In this document: positions 24,722 through 32,501 of the stretch, piece after piece | Layout of the letters: every line of letters starts with the position of its first letter | Position numbering within the stretch: the stretch's first letter is position 1 | Source: Caproiciproducens galactitolivorans | GTDB taxonomy: Bacteria > Bacillota > Clostridia > Oscillospirales > Acutalibacteraceae | NCBI RefSeq assembly: GCF_026672255.1 | Contig: NZ_JAPOHA010000012.1 | Coordinates: 1 to 64,000, forward strand | Direction of reading: 5' to 3' | DNA: 64,000 nt | The notes under the pieces: model-generated | The model's database searches: none | What the model was told of the DNA's origin: nothing | What the model saw: only the letters and a program-made list of their open reading frames with translations | Translations under genes and position numbers: made by a program

Positions 24722-26584
24722 TTGAGGCAATCATTCAGGCGGCTTTTTCTCGTACCATTGCTTGCCGCCGGTATTCTGCTGTCCGGTGCTTCGCCCGTAT
24801 TTGCGGCCTCCGCCGCGTCGGTTCTGTCACTGACCGCGACGCCGAATCCGTCCGGGAACTATGTAGCACTGAACTGGACCAACAGCGACAAAAGCCAGCC
24901 GTACAGCTATATGCTCTATTCCAAATCCACGCATGAATCGACCTTCCAGAGCATTCCCGCCAAAGATCACGCGAAGGTTCTGAACATTTATCCCGTTGTC
25001 GCACCGACCGTTTCCTTTACGACATGGCAGGGCAAGAGCTACACTCTACCGAAGTCGGCGTCCCTTAAAATGTGGATGGAGACGCCGAATACGTATGATC
25101 CCAAAGGCTACGGCAAGGGTCTCATTTCCGTCGATACCGTGTCAATCTCCGATTTTAACGCCAACCCGGACGCTTACCTGAAAAACGCGGACGGCAGTTA
25201 CAAATACGATGTGTTGTATTTCGGCGCGTGGGACGCTTTCGCAAGTCAGGATTTGTCCGCGGCGGCGGAAACCAAGACCGACGCCTTTATCAAAACGGGG
25301 CGCGGCGTCCTGTTCGGGCATGACACGATGGTAGACAATGATACGATCTCCATGCCGAATTTCTTCAAACTCGCGCATTACTGCGATATTCAGACTATCC
25401 CGCACTATACGGTGCTCGGCAGTTCGCAGATTAAGGTTTCCAAGAAGGGCCTGCTCACCAACTACCCGTGGAAAATCGGGGACGTGGGCACGGTTCTGAA
25501 TGTTCCGATGTCCCATTCCAATCAGCTTGCTTTTGGGGATGTCTGGATGACCTATCAGCAGCCCTACACTTACCCCAACAGCGCGGCGGCAACCGGCTCG
25601 GACGGGCAAGGCACCAACACGTTTTATCTCACCAGTTGGTCAAACTGCGCCATGATTCAAACCGGCCATTCAAACGGGGAAGCCACGCCGGACGAGCAGC
25701 GCGTCACGGCCAACACTCTGTTTTACCTTGCGCAGATCACGACCGATACAAGCTGGAACGACCACAAGGGGCAGGATTTGGACGCGCCGAATGAACCGGC
25801 CATTTCAAGCGTCACACACAATTCCAATCGGACGCAGTACACCGTCAATTATTCCTCGCAGGACAACGCGACCGGCTATCAGTATTATGTCGAAGCCACA
25901 GGCCAGAACGACGGTGCGAAATATGATTCCTCGGTTATTTCCACGTCTTTGAAAACCGGGATGAAGGGCTATTCCATCGTGGAGGACAACAACCCCGATA
26001 CCGTCCCGGACGGGAGCATTACGACCGCATCGGACAGCTATACTTTTTCCCGCCCGTCCGGCAGCAGTTTTTACATCCATATCGCCGCCGTGGACAACGC
26101 CGGAAACATTTCGGCTGTCGCGCACTACCATGCGGATGAGCTTGTCTCCGTGACCCATCCGGTCAGTATCAGTTACGCGATTGACCCGAACAGCAATACG
26201 CCGTTCACCGCACCAGGCATTCCGATTACCAACCATTCCACTTTTCCCGTCCAAGTTTCTGTCGCGGGGCTGAAAGCGACATCCGGCATCGGCGACGCCG
26301 CCCCCACGTCCTATTCCGACTGGAACAGCCTGACGGCCTCGCAAACCGGAAACGGAATGGCGCTCGGCGTGGGAATCAGCCAAACAGCTGATTCAGGTTG
26401 GACTGCGGTTGACAGACAAGCACCGGTTTATGCAAGTGATGTTGCGTCGGAAGTTCCATTGGGGACACTCGGCGCGAACGGAGCTTCCGGGAATCTGGCG
26501 CTTACCGCTAAATTCGGTTTGGCGTGGGTAAAGACAACGAACGTGTCCCATGAGCTGACGCTGAATTTTACGATCGCGGACTGA
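24722..26584 (+). CDS. Large secreted protein, DUF5057-like, 620 residues
   Basis: A signal peptide (RRLFLVPLLAAGILLSGASP ending at VFAAS) is followed by a beta domain, and then by a region with DVLYFGAWDAFASQDLSA and GRGVLFGHDTMVDN that resembles DUF5057-type glutamine-amidotransferase-like folds. A fibronectin-like stretch (ISSVTHNSNRTQYTVNYSS) comes next. The C-terminal 130 residues share ISVTHPV.ISYAI and related motifs with the 196-residue protein before it. It starts at TTG behind GAAAGGAGG. A role at the cell surface in mating contact is inferred only. Confidence 0.72.
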   Translation: MRQSFRRLFLVPLLAAGILLSGASPVFAASAASVLSLTATPNPSGNYVALNWTNSDKSQPYSYMLYSKSTHESTFQSIPAKDHAKVLNIYPVVAPTVSFTTWQGKSYTLPKSASLKMWMETPNTYDPKGYGKGLISVDTVSISDFNANPDAYLKNADGSYKYDVLYFGAWDAFASQDLSAAAETKTDAFIKTGRGVLFGHDTMVDNDTISMPNFFKLAHYCDIQTIPHYTVLGSSQIKVSKKGLLTNYPWKIGDVGTVLNVPMSHSNQLAFGDVWMTYQQPYTYPNSAAATGSDGQGTNTFYLTSWSNCAMIQTGHSNGEATPDEQRVTANTLFYLAQITTDTSWNDHKGQDLDAPNEPAISSVTHNSNRTQYTVNYSSQDNATGYQYYVEATGQNDGAKYDSSVISTSLKTGMKGYSIVEDNNPDTVPDGSITTASDSYTFSRPSGSSFYIHIAAVDNAGNISAVAHYHADELVSVTHPVSISYAIDPNSNTPFTAPGIPITNHSTFPVQVSVAGLKATSGIGDAAPTSYSDWNSLTASQTGNGMALGVGISQTADSGWTAVDRQAPVYASDVASEVPLGTLGANGASGNLALTAKFGLAWVKTTNVSHELTLNFTIAD

Positions 26585-26612
26585 ATCGCCCGTTCAGAAG
26601 GGAGTGATACAA

Positions 26613-27479
26613 ATGGCAGTTTTTCGTGTGGAACGGACGCGGGATTACACGGTCATGAGCAACCATCACCTGAAGGACAGAGCCTTGTCCCTGAAAGCGA
26701 AAGGTCTGCTTTCCATGATGCTCTCCCTTCCGGACGATTGGGATTACACCACGCGGGGCCTTGCATCCATCTGCCGGGAAGGTGTGGACGCTATCGGAAA
26801 GGCGCTCAAGGAACTGGAAAACGCGGGCTATATGGAGCGCCGCCAGCTTCGCGGCAAAGACGGGCGCATCTCGGATACCGAGTACACCATCTATGAGCTG
26901 CCGCGCAAGCCGCCGGGTACGCCTTTTCCGGATACGGATTCACCAGATACGGAAAAGCCGTATCTGGATAACCCGGATACGGAAAATCCCGCGCAATTAA
27001 ATACTAAGGGAACTAATATCCCTAAAAAATCAAATACGTATGGATTAAATCCTTATCAATCCAATCCGGCAGACCGAAAACAAGAGGACGGTGCCCCGGC
27101 TGATTCGATGGATGCGACGGACGCCTACCGCGAAATCATCAAAGAGAATATTTCCTACGACGTCCTGCGGCAGAGATGCGACCCGGAAAGGCTGGACGAA
27201 ATCGTGGGCATCATGCTCGACACCGTGTGCAGCCGAAAAAAGGAAATCCGGATCGCCGGTGAGAATATGCCCGCCGAAACGGTAAAAAGCAGGCTTTTGA
27301 AGCTCGACGACAGCCACATTGAATACGTGCTGGACTGTTTAGACAAGAACACCACCGATATCCGCAATATCCGAAGCTACATTCTGACCGCGCTGTATCA
27401 GGCTCCGACCACCATCAGCAGCTACTACTCGGCGCTGGTCAATCACGACATGTACGGAAGCGGCCCGCCCGGACGGTAA
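26613..27479 (+). CDS. HTH (DUF6017-type) replication/transfer regulator
   Basis: A 288-residue protein with an N-terminal winged helix (HLKDRALSLKAKGLLSMMLS, DDWDYTTRGLASICREGVDA) like that of RepA-type initiators. A repeat-rich linker made of PDTE/PDTD units follows, then a C-terminal domain (YREIIKENISYDVLRQRCDP, SYILTALYQAP) of the DUF6017 type. Such proteins lie early in the tra operon of these elements and may act in replication or regulation. The ATG at 26613 follows AGAAGGGAG. Confidence 0.8.
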   Translation: MAVFRVERTRDYTVMSNHHLKDRALSLKAKGLLSMMLSLPDDWDYTTRGLASICREGVDAIGKALKELENAGYMERRQLRGKDGRISDTEYTIYELPRKPPGTPFPDTDSPDTEKPYLDNPDTENPAQLNTKGTNIPKKSNTYGLNPYQSNPADRKQEDGAPADSMDATDAYREIIKENISYDVLRQRCDPERLDEIVGIMLDTVCSRKKEIRIAGENMPAETVKSRLLKLDDSHIEYVLDCLDKNTTDIRNIRSYILTALYQAPTTISSYYSALVNHDMYGSGPPGR

Positions 27480-27535
27480 ACGTCCCGCGCGGGCTGTTTT
27501 CATGCCCGACAAAATCGGAAAGGAGTAATTTTATC

Positions 27536-27901
27536 ATGAAACGACCCCTCGCATACATCACCGCCCCGTGGGGCGCGGACGAAATAGAAAACACCGAGGA
27601 CGCGGCGCAGTACTGCCGCAAAATTTACGACGCGGGCTTTTCGCCAATCTGCCCGATCCTGTTCCTGCCGCTTTTCCTCAACGACGCCATCCCGCAGGAA
27701 CATAAGGACGGCATCGACATCGCCTGCAACTTTCTGCGCCGTGCTCATGTGCTGGTGGTCTGCGGCAGAAACGTGGATGAAACCGTGAAAAACGACATCG
27801 CCACGGCGGAACGGCTGCACATCACCGCCACCACGCTGGACGGCATTCTCACCGTCAAGGGACAGGGCCGGGAAAAGGACGAGGAAAAGGAGCGGAGGTA
27901 A
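27536..27901 (+). CDS. Nucleoside 2-deoxyribosyltransferase-like small protein (DUF4406/DUF7768 type)
   Basis: A 121-residue Rossmann-like protein: AYITAPWGADEIENTEDAAQ at the start, GFSPICPILFLPLFLND, DIACNFLRRAHVLVVCG. This pattern belongs to the 2-deoxyribosyltransferase-like group (DUF4406/DUF7768), common in phages and ICEs with unknown function. It could act on nucleotide pools, but no catalytic test is possible by eye. It starts at ATG behind AAAGGAG. Confidence 0.72.
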   Translation: MKRPLAYITAPWGADEIENTEDAAQYCRKIYDAGFSPICPILFLPLFLNDAIPQEHKDGIDIACNFLRRAHVLVVCGRNVDETVKNDIATAERLHITATTLDGILTVKGQGREKDEEKERR

Positions 27902-27902
27902 C

Positions 27903-28115
27903 GTGCCGGACTATCAGAAAATGTACCACTCGCTGTTCAATGACGTGACCGACGCTATCGCAAAGCTCCAGCAGGCGTAGCAGAAAACCGAGGAAATGTA
28001 CATGGACAGCAAAGAAACCGTCCTCACCCCGTTTTTGAAAAAGAGTGAGGAACAGAAAAATGACCGGAACCCGGCCCCGGCAAAGAAAAAGCCGCCCTCT
28101 CACGATGAACGGTGA
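27903..28115 (+). pseudogene. Small ICE protein interrupted by an amber codon
   Basis: From GTG 27903 (behind GGAGG) the frame reads VPDYQKMYHSLFNDVTDAIA then KLQQA, a TAG at 27978-27980, and then QKTEEMYMDSKETVLTPFLK in the same frame to TGA at 28113. The whole would be 70 residues, a helical protein of a type common at this place in such elements. The TAG differs from CAG (Gln) by one base, so a point mutation is likely. TAG is used as a real stop elsewhere in the window (for example mobC), so recoding is unlikely. Confidence 0.65.
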
Positions 28116-28149
28116 CGGGGCGGCTTTGCCATGACAGGAGGTGCTTTGT

Positions 28150-28641
28150 TTGCAGGAAGAAATCGAAACCCGCTCCGTGACGCTCATCATCAGCGGCACG
28201 AAGCTCACGGGCCGGGTGCTCAAGGCGGCGATTGCCAAGTATCTGGCCCACCGGAAGGAAAAGAAAAACGCGAAGGCCCGCGCCGGTCCCGTGGTCCTTC
28301 ACGGCAGGCAGACGGTGAAACAGCTCGTTGGTCAGAACGCGGGCGTGTCCAACATGGAAATCACCGACAGCAACATCCGTTCCTTTGATCGTGTGGCGCG
28401 GAAATACGGCGTGGACTACGCCGTCAAAAAGGACCGCAGCGTTTCGCCACCCAAATATCTCGTCTTTTTCAAAGCGCGGGACGCGGACGCGCTCACCGCC
28501 GCTTTTACTGAGTTCACGGCGAAAACAGTGAACCGGGAGAAAAGGCCCTCCGTCCTCTCGCGGCTCCGTCAGTTCAAGGATCTGGTCAAGGCAAATACCG
28601 TTGACCGGGTGAGGCATAAGGAACAGGAGCGGGCGCGATGA
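28150..28641 (+). CDS. PcfB-family protein (DUF3801)
   Basis: A 163-residue protein with EIETRSVTLIISGTKLTGRV, GVSNMEITDSNIRSFDRVAR, and YGVDYAVKKD followed by YLVFFKARDADALTAAF. This matches the PcfB/DUF3801 family. In pCF10, PcfB is a relaxosome accessory factor that links DNA to the VirD4-type coupling protein. The TTG at 28150 lies seven bases behind AGGAGG. It overlaps the virD4 start by 4 bp (ATGA). Confidence 0.82.
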   Translation: MQEEIETRSVTLIISGTKLTGRVLKAAIAKYLAHRKEKKNAKARAGPVVLHGRQTVKQLVGQNAGVSNMEITDSNIRSFDRVARKYGVDYAVKKDRSVSPPKYLVFFKARDADALTAAFTEFTAKTVNREKRPSVLSRLRQFKDLVKANTVDRVRHKEQERAR

Positions 28642-30428
28642 GTGAGAAAACAAAAAAGCTGCTTCTAATGAATCTGCCGTACCTGTTCGTCGCTCTGTTT
28701 GCCACCAAGTTCGGACAGGCGTGGCGGCTGTCCGCAGGCGCGGACGCTTCCGGGAAGCTCCTGCACCTGATGGACGGCCTCACCGCCGCGTTTGCCTCTC
28801 CGCTGCCGAGCTTTTATCCGACCGACCTCGGCGTGGGCGTTCTTCTCGCCGCCGCGCTCCGGCTGGCGGTTTACGTCAAAGGCCGGAACGCCAAAAAATT
28901 CCGCAAAAACGTGGAATACGGCTCGGCCCGCTGGGGCAAGGCCGAGGACATCAAACCGTACATCGATCCTGTTTTTGAAAACAACGTCATTCTCACGCAG
29001 ACGGAACGGCTCACCATGAACAGCCGACCCAAGGACCCCAAGACGTCCCGTAACAAAAATGTGCTGGTCGTCGGCGGCTCCGGTTCCGGCAAGACGCGAT
29101 TTTTCATCAAGCCGAACCTGATGCAGTGCGATTCCAAGGATTATCCGACGAGCTTCGTGGTCACGGACCCGAAGGGCAGTATTGTCGTGGAGTGCGGAAA
29201 TCTCCTGCGGCGCAGGGGCTACCGAATCAAAATCCTCAACACCATCAACTTCAAAAAGTCGATGCACTACAATCCCTTCGCGTACATTCATTCCGAAAAG
29301 GACATCTTGAAGCTGGTTACCACGCTCATCACCAACACCAAGGGCGAGGGCAAGGAAGGAGATGATTTCTGGGTGAAGGCCGAAACGCTCCTTTATACGG
29401 CGCTTATCGGATACATCCACTATGAGGCCCCGGCCGAAGAACAAAATTTTGCCACACTGATTGAATTCATTAACGCTTCGGAAGTTCGAGAGGATGATGA
29501 GGAATTCAAAAACCCCGTGGATCTCATGTTCGAGGCGTTGGAAAAGGAAAAACCAAATCATTTCGCTGTCCGGCAGTATAAGAAATACAAGTTGGCGGCG
29601 GGCAAGACAGCAAAGTCGATCCTTATTTCCTGCGGCGCGCGAATGGCCCCCTTCGACATTCAGGAGCTTCGTGACCTGACGGCCTACGACGAGCTGGAGC
29701 TGGATACGCTGGGCGACCGCAAAACCGCCCTGTTCATCATCATTTCTGATAACGACGACACGTTTAATTTTTTAGTTTCGATGGCCTACACGCAACTTTT
29801 CAACCTGCTGTGTGAAAAGGCCGACGATGTGTACGGCGGGCGCTTGCCCGTCCACGTGCGGTGCCTGCTTGACGAATTTGCAAACATCGGGCAGATCCCC
29901 AAGTTCGAGAAGCTGATCGCCACTATCCGCAGCCGCGAAATCTCGGCCTGCCTTGTTTTACAGGCGCAGAGTCAGCTCAAGGCCCTGTACAAAGACAACT
30001 CCGACACGATCATCGGCAACTGCGACAGCGCCATCTTCCTCGGCGGCAAGGAACGCACGACCCTGAAAGAACTGACCGAATCACTTGGGAAGGAGACAAT
30101 CGACACCTACAACACCGGAGAAAGCCGGGGCCGCGAGGTTTCTCACAGCCTCAATTATCAAAAATTGGGGAAAGATCTAGCTTCGGTCGATGAGCTGTCC
30201 GTCCTTGACGGAGGCAAGTGCATCCTCCAACTTCGCGGCGTCCGGCCTTTTCTTTCGGACAAGTACGACATCACAAAGCACCCGAATTACAAATACCTGT
30301 CCGACTATGATCCCCGCAACGCTTTCCCTATCGAAAAATTCCTGTCCACCAAATTAAAACCGAAACCGGACGATGTGTTCAACACGTATTCCGTTGATCT
30401 CTCCGGGGACCCAAAAGCCGCAGAATAG
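28638..30428 (+). CDS. virD4: VirD4/TraG-family type IV coupling protein
   Basis: A 596-residue coupling ATPase. Two N-terminal hydrophobic stretches (about 8-25 and 62-80) anchor it in the membrane. Walker A is GGSGSGKT at 146-153; Walker B lies in VRCLLDEFANIGQIPKFEKL; SREISACLVLQAQSQLKALY follows. It would dock the relaxase-DNA complex to the transfer channel. It is ATGA-coupled to pcfB. A terminator-like hairpin overlaps its stop codon. Confidence 0.93.
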   Translation: MSEKTKKLLLMNLPYLFVALFATKFGQAWRLSAGADASGKLLHLMDGLTAAFASPLPSFYPTDLGVGVLLAAALRLAVYVKGRNAKKFRKNVEYGSARWGKAEDIKPYIDPVFENNVILTQTERLTMNSRPKDPKTSRNKNVLVVGGSGSGKTRFFIKPNLMQCDSKDYPTSFVVTDPKGSIVVECGNLLRRRGYRIKILNTINFKKSMHYNPFAYIHSEKDILKLVTTLITNTKGEGKEGDDFWVKAETLLYTALIGYIHYEAPAEEQNFATLIEFINASEVREDDEEFKNPVDLMFEALEKEKPNHFAVRQYKKYKLAAGKTAKSILISCGARMAPFDIQELRDLTAYDELELDTLGDRKTALFIIISDNDDTFNFLVSMAYTQLFNLLCEKADDVYGGRLPVHVRCLLDEFANIGQIPKFEKLIATIRSREISACLVLQAQSQLKALYKDNSDTIIGNCDSAIFLGGKERTTLKELTESLGKETIDTYNTGESRGREVSHSLNYQKLGKDLASVDELSVLDGGKCILQLRGVRPFLSDKYDITKHPNYKYLSDYDPRNAFPIEKFLSTKLKPKPDDVFNTYSVDLSGDPKAAE

Positions 30429-30438
30429 CGGCTTTTTT
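30416..30438 (+). terminator. Terminator overlapping the virD4 stop codon
   Basis: AGCCGC (30416-30421) and GCGGCT (30428-30433) with a six-base loop, followed by six T residues. The stop codon TAG at 30426-30428 lies in the loop and stem base, so translating ribosomes would open it. It may make downstream expression depend on translation of virD4. Confidence 0.65.
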
Positions 30439-30470
30439 ATATATGCAACTTAAAAAATGGAGGTAGTATT

Positions 30471-30686
30471 ATGAGTTTCTTTCATTCCGCAATCGGTGTT
30501 CTCCAGACCCTCGTGATCGCCCTCGGCGCGGGCCTTGCCATTTGGGGCGCGATCAATCTTCTGGAAGGTTACGGCAACGACAATCCGGGAGCGAAAAGTC
30601 AAGGCATTAAACAGCTTATGGCAGGCGGCGGAGTAGCTCTGATCGGCATTACGCTGGTTCCGCTTCTCTCCAACCTGTTCGGCTGA
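30471..30686 (+). CDS. Maff2-family small membrane protein
   Basis: A 71-residue protein with two membrane segments (TLVIALGAGLAIWGAINLLE and GGGVALIGITLVPLLSNLF) around GYGNDNPGAKSQGIKQLM. It matches the Maff2 mobile-element family and resembles VirB2-like pilin subunits in size and layout; the function is not proven. It starts at ATG behind TGGAGG. Confidence 0.82.
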   Translation: MSFFHSAIGVLQTLVIALGAGLAIWGAINLLEGYGNDNPGAKSQGIKQLMAGGGVALIGITLVPLLSNLFG

Positions 30687-30748
30687 TGCCGACGCCAAAA
30701 CACTCCGCGCCCCCATTTACGGGGGCGCGGGAAAGGAGGTGATGCCGT

Positions 30749-31618
30749 TTGGATTTCATCAAACAGCAGATTACCGAATGGCTGAAAGAAATACTCGTCG
30801 GCGGCATCATGAACAACCTGTCGGGCATGTTCGACAACGTGAACAGCCAGGTCGGGCAGATCGCCTCTCAGGTGGGAACGACGCCGCAGGCATGGAACAC
30901 CGGCATTTACAACATGATCCGGACTCTGTCCGAAAACGTCATGATGCCCATCGCGGGCCTGATTCTCGCGTTCGTCATGACGCTGGAGCTGATCCAGATC
31001 ATTACCGACAAAAACAATTTTCACGACATCGAAAGCGCCGTTTTCTTTAAGTGGATTTTCAAAACGGCCTGCGCCATCCTCATCGTGACCAACACATGGA
31101 ATATTGTCATGGGCATATTCGACGTAGCGCAGAGCGTGGTCAACAGCGCGGCGGGAATCATCGTTTCCGATACGTCCATCGACATCAGCTCCGTTACGGC
31201 AAACCTTCAGACGCGGCTCATGGCTATGGACCTTGGCCCCCTGTTCGGGCTGTGGTTCCAGAGCATTTTCGTGGGCTTTACCATGTGGGTGCTCACGATC
31301 TGCATTTTCATCATCGTGTACGGGAGGATGATCGAAATCTACTTAGCCACTTCCATCGCGCCGATTCCGATGGCGACGATGTTGAACCGGGAATGGGGCG
31401 GCATGGGGCAGAACTATCTTCGCTCCCTGTTCGCGCTCGGCTTTCAGGGCTTTCTCATCATCGTCTGCGTGGCGATTTACGCCGTTCTTGTAAAAAGCAT
31501 CAGCGTGAGCACGGACATCAGCAAGGCGATCTGGACGTGCATGGGCTACACGGTGCTACTGTGCTTTACGCTCTTTAAGACCGGAAGCCTTGCAAAATCC
31601 ATTTTCAACGCGCATTGA
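30749..31618 (+). CDS. VirB6/TrbL-like conjugal transfer membrane protein (CD1112 family)
   Basis: A 289-residue protein with five or six membrane segments, for example GLILAFVMTLELIQII, WIFKTACAILIVTNTWN, IFVGFTMWVLTICIFIIVYG and FLIIVCVAIYAVLV. It matches the CD1112 family of VirB6/TrbL-like proteins, which form part of the inner-membrane channel. It starts at TTG behind AGGAGGTG. A GC-rich hairpin (CGCGCCCC/GGGGCGCG, about 30706-30733) lies in front of it. Confidence 0.85.
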   Translation: MDFIKQQITEWLKEILVGGIMNNLSGMFDNVNSQVGQIASQVGTTPQAWNTGIYNMIRTLSENVMMPIAGLILAFVMTLELIQIITDKNNFHDIESAVFFKWIFKTACAILIVTNTWNIVMGIFDVAQSVVNSAAGIIVSDTSIDISSVTANLQTRLMAMDLGPLFGLWFQSIFVGFTMWVLTICIFIIVYGRMIEIYLATSIAPIPMATMLNREWGGMGQNYLRSLFALGFQGFLIIVCVAIYAVLVKSISVSTDISKAIWTCMGYTVLLCFTLFKTGSLAKSIFNAH

Positions 31619-31634
31619 CGGAGGTGATATTTCA

Positions 31635-32042
31635 ATGCAGGACAAATTACAGGAACTTCTTGACCGGCTGGACGCCAACTTTTCAGCGTTTCAAACGGCA
31701 TGGGAAGCAAAAAGCAAAACGGAACTGATCGGCGCATCCCGCGAGATCACCGCGATTAAGGACGCCCATTATTACCTGACCGAAAGCCACGGCTTTGAAC
31801 CGGAGGAAATCGACTATCTTCTTCTGTTTGAAAATCCCTTGCAGGTTGTGGCCGACAAGTGGCTGGAGCGCACGGAGGACCTGAGCGATTTCAGCTTCGC
31901 ACTCGACGAGGTGTTCGACAAGCAGGACGCGCTCCGGGATTACGAACAGAAGGAAAAGCCGTCCGTTCTGGAACAACTTCATCATACCACCGAGACTGCC
32001 GGGAAAGCCGCGCGCCCGACGAAAGAACAGGAGGCGCGATAA
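31635..32042 (+). CDS. DUF3848-like small protein of the transfer operon
   Basis: A 135-residue soluble acidic protein: MQDKLQELLDRLDANFSAFQ, ASREITAIKDAHYYLT, LLLFENPLQVVADKWLERTE. It resembles the DUF3848-type proteins of these elements; the role is unknown. The ATG at 31635 with GGAGGTG before it is preferred over the longer frame from 31590 that overlaps the preceding gene. The prgI start follows its stop directly. Confidence 0.68.
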   Translation: MQDKLQELLDRLDANFSAFQTAWEAKSKTELIGASREITAIKDAHYYLTESHGFEPEEIDYLLLFENPLQVVADKWLERTEDLSDFSFALDEVFDKQDALRDYEQKEKPSVLEQLHHTTETAGKAARPTKEQEAR

Positions 32043-32501
32043 ATGGCTTATGTTCCCGTCCCCAAGGACCTGACCGCCGTGAAAACGAAGGTCTTGTTCA
32101 ACTTAACAAAACGGCAGCTTGTCTGTTTCAGCGGCGGCGCGCTTGTTGGCGTACCGCTTTTCTTTTTGCTCAAAGGGCCTGTGGGATTCAGCGCCGGAGC
32201 CGCTTCCCTCTGCATGGTTCTTGCCATGCTGCCGTTTTTCCTGATGGCCGTCTATGAGAAAAACGGCCTCCCGATGGAAAAGATCGTCCGCAACATCGTT
32301 CGGGTGCTCTTTCTCCGGCCAAAGCAGCGGCCCTATCAGACCAACAATTTTTACGCCGTGCTCGCGCGGCAAAGTAAACTCGACAAGGAGGTGCATCGGA
32401 TTGTCGGTAAAAAAGCAAAAACCGACCATGAATCGGTCATTGTCCCGCGCCGAGAGGCGTCAGATCGAAGCTGCCGTCGCAAGGGCACGGCAGACCGATA
32501 A
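32043..32501 (+). CDS. PrgI-family transfer protein
   Basis: A 152-residue protein with two membrane segments (LVCFSGGALVGVPLFFLLKG and SLCMVLAMLPFFLMAVYE) between soluble ends. It matches the PrgI family, the small VirB3-like partner encoded directly before VirB4 in Gram-positive type IV systems. Its start touches the previous stop. Its 3' end overlaps the virB4 reading frame by about 100 bp, and the tail after residue 120 is basic and poorly conserved. Confidence 0.85.
   Translation: MAYVPVPKDLTAVKTKVLFNLTKRQLVCFSGGALVGVPLFFLLKGPVGFSAGAASLCMVLAMLPFFLMAVYEKNGLPMEKIVRNIVRVLFLRPKQRPYQTNNFYAVLARQSKLDKEVHRIVGKKAKTDHESVIVPRREASDRSCRRKGTADR

Noticed and set aside
26925-26990. GATACGGA/GGATACC-like short repeats as a CRISPR or iteron array
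   Set aside because: The units code for a PDTE/PDTD linker in the HTH protein, are irregular in spacing, and stay in frame; no array is present anywhere in the window.
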